A DNA stretch of 64,000 nt, from contig CAZUBA010000003.1 in NCBI GenBank assembly GCA_964618565.1, forward strand, positions 6,267 to 70,266. The letters run 5' to 3'. Of this stretch, positions 62,479 to 64,000 are shown in pieces. How positions within the stretch are numbered: position 1 is the stretch's first letter; the number at the start of each line of letters is the position of its first letter. Below the pieces are notes generated by a model that was given only the letters and a program-made list of their open reading frames with translations, was not told the DNA's origin and ran no database searches. A program made the position numbers and the translations under genes. Source of the DNA: STC-113 sp964618565 (GTDB lineage Bacteria > Patescibacteriota > Gracilibacteria > BD1-5 > UBA2023).

Positions 62479-63219
62479 ATGAGATATAAGAAAATACTGT
62501 CAAAATTAGGCCTTTCTGAATGAGAAAGTTCGGTTTACCTTGATCTTCTTGAGCATGGAACCTCATCGATCGTAGACATTTCAAATAGGACTGGAATTCA
62601 CCGTCCGATGCTCTACAAGATACTCCCCTTGCTTGTCGAAACATGACTCATATCTAGCGTGATAAGATGAAAACGCAAATACTTCAAATCAGAGTCTCCT
62701 GAACACCTCAAGAATCTTTTTGAGAAATTGTCGACAAGCTTCAATTCCATAATTCCAGATCTAGAAGATATGTACGCCTCAAATGATGCCAGGCCGAACA
62801 TACAAGTCCTAGAATGAAAAAAATGAATAAGGCAGATATTTGAGGATGTTGTTGTGACGCTTAAGAAAAACGATGTCTATTACAGATATAGCTCAAGGGT
62901 CAATTTTTGAGGCAAATTTTTGCCCACTAATTATTATGAGCAAAGAGATAAGAAGAATATAGAGAGATATGTAATAACCAGCGAAAGCCGAGCAAAAAGC
63001 AAACAATCCAAACCTAATCGGGAAGTTGTATATATTCCTTCATGATTTGATCTTTTTGATGAGAATGTGGGGAAGCTTATCTATTGAAACAAAATAGCCA
63101 TTATCGATTACAATACGCTTACTTCATTTATCATAGAGAACAGGCTTCTCGCAAAATTTGAAGAGAAGATATTTAAATCGCTTTTCAGGTTTTTAAGGCA
63201 GATGCAGGATGGTGAATAA
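62479..63219 (+). CDS. TrmB-family transcriptional regulator
   Basis: A 246-residue protein. The N-terminal winged helix reads LGLSEGESSVYLDLLEHGTS, then VDISNRTGIHRPMLYKILPL and LVETGLISSV, the TrmB pattern (L-G-L-x-x-x-E-x-x-V-Y-x-x-L-L...A-x-x-x-x-x-x-R-x-x-V-Y-x-x-L-x-x-L). The C-terminal 130 residues look like the effector or PLD-like sensing region (IIDYNTLTSFIIENRLLAKF). TrmB proteins often respond to sugars. The target genes cannot be read from the sequence. Confidence 0.88.
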
Positions 63220-63243
63220 TGCTGGGGTAGATGTATGATAAAG

Positions 63244-63891
63244 CTATAGATTAATACTATAATTTGATGCATTGAAATTAGGAGTCCTTTTTAGCTGTGA
63301 GTGTTCCTTCTTTCATGAAGATAATCTTAGATGAATCCTTGACTTTATGAGATTAAGATCGCTTATTGCTTGTGAATCATCTTCATTTGAAAAACAATCA
63401 AGTATGCTATCCAAAAATAACTTTCTTGAAATGTCTTCTTTCAAAACAGTGCCATTTATAGATCTTTGGATTATGCTGATAGCCAATTCTTCGATTCTCA
63501 TAATCAATTCCCTTCTTTCATATTGGATTTGTGTCACATCAGGATCAAGTTCAAATAACCTTATGTAATCATCTATAAGTGCAATATCACTCTTCAGGGC
63601 ATTGAAGTGATTTTCATACATGCCATGAATTTCCGATGCGCTAGCTTGAGAAAATGAATTATTGAGGTATTCTGAATCCGAATCATTTTTCATTCTTGAG
63701 TTTTTCATGAAATCTCAAGAATCTATTGGAATATACGGAGTGCCTTTATCAACAAGAGCAGCAACACTATCCCTAAAAAAATCCCGAAGCACAAGATGTT
63801 CAAGTCATGTTTGTCTTATCGCAGCCCTGCCTTCCGCTCCCTCAAGCATTCATGCGAATTTTGAATCTGTGAATTTTGATTTATCTTCCAT
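63244..63891 (-). CDS. hypothetical protein, 215 aa
   Basis: Starts MEDKSKFTDSKFAGMLEGAE; helical, acidic, with a coiled-coil-like stretch (QIQYERRELIMRIEELAISI). TGA-coded Gly are present (SKFAGMLEG, IDSGDFMKN). It is convergent with the TrmB-type gene, 25 nt apart. No motif recognised. The remaining 63892-64000 shows no feature. Confidence 0.7.
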
Positions 63892-64000
63892 ATTTCATTT
63901 TTGTTTTAGCAATGGTATCACAGAATTTAAGAATTTGCAAAAAAGTCACTGTAGTTTTGTTTAATGTCTGAAATATGTTATAATGATAAAAATAATCAAA

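Overview
The window reads as a chromosomal segment of a Patescibacteria/CPR bacterium of the Gracilibacteria-Absconditabacteria (BD1-5/SR1) type. Almost every gene is cut up by in-frame TGA under the standard code and becomes one continuous reading frame when TGA is read as glycine (translation table 25). Many of these TGAs fall on glycines that are invariant in known families: ClpB Walker A, the ABC signature, TilS SGG, FolD PGGVG, patatin and HisRS motifs. TAA and TAG are the only stops. CGA and CGG still behave as arginine. The DNA is AT-rich, most genes lack a clear Shine-Dalgarno sequence, and GC-rich dispersed repeats are scattered through it. All gene coordinates below use table 25.

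Layout. 1-10.9 kb: a 3' gene end, clpB behind a CIRCE-like operator, a 1263-aa protein of unknown function, DUF167, a glycosyltransferase and an acyltransferase-like membrane protein. 10.9-17.1 kb (minus strand): a deoxyribosyltransferase-like protein, a radical SAM protein, and hisS with a candidate His-codon attenuator. 16.3-21.5 kb: two tRNA genes (Leu GAG, Arg UCG), each with a degenerate copy beside it and a displaced 3'-end fragment, enclosing small cassettes, plus a DUF342-PilZ fusion. 21.5-25.3 kb: secF, a PrgI/TraC-like type IV secretion pair, YraN and a nucleotidyltransferase. 25.3-38.5 kb (minus strand): envelope genes (phosphomannomutase, large GT-C-type membrane protein, flippase, DUF2339 protein, thrombospondin-3-repeat surface protein, patatin, HD hydrolase).

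38.5-55.9 kb: the most striking part. Five type IV prepilin-like proteins share a nearly constant N-terminus but carry different C-terminal adhesin domains (four with LamG, one fibrinogen-like). They lie with a pilB ATPase, an FtsE-like ATPase, cyclic-nucleotide-binding proteins, three membrane proteins with PH-like architecture, rpsO, a lytic transglycosylase, folD and tilS. This looks like a repertoire of adhesive pili or pseudopili, which would suit an episymbiotic or predatory lifestyle (inference). 56-64 kb: a hotdog-like protein, a short island with strong Shine-Dalgarno sites and no TGA codons that looks foreign, an m5C methyltransferase, a cold-shock protein, a histidine phosphatase, nested GC-rich repeats, a PHP phosphoesterase and a TrmB-type regulator.

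All reading was by eye. Domain calls rest on motifs and overall resemblance, not on searches.
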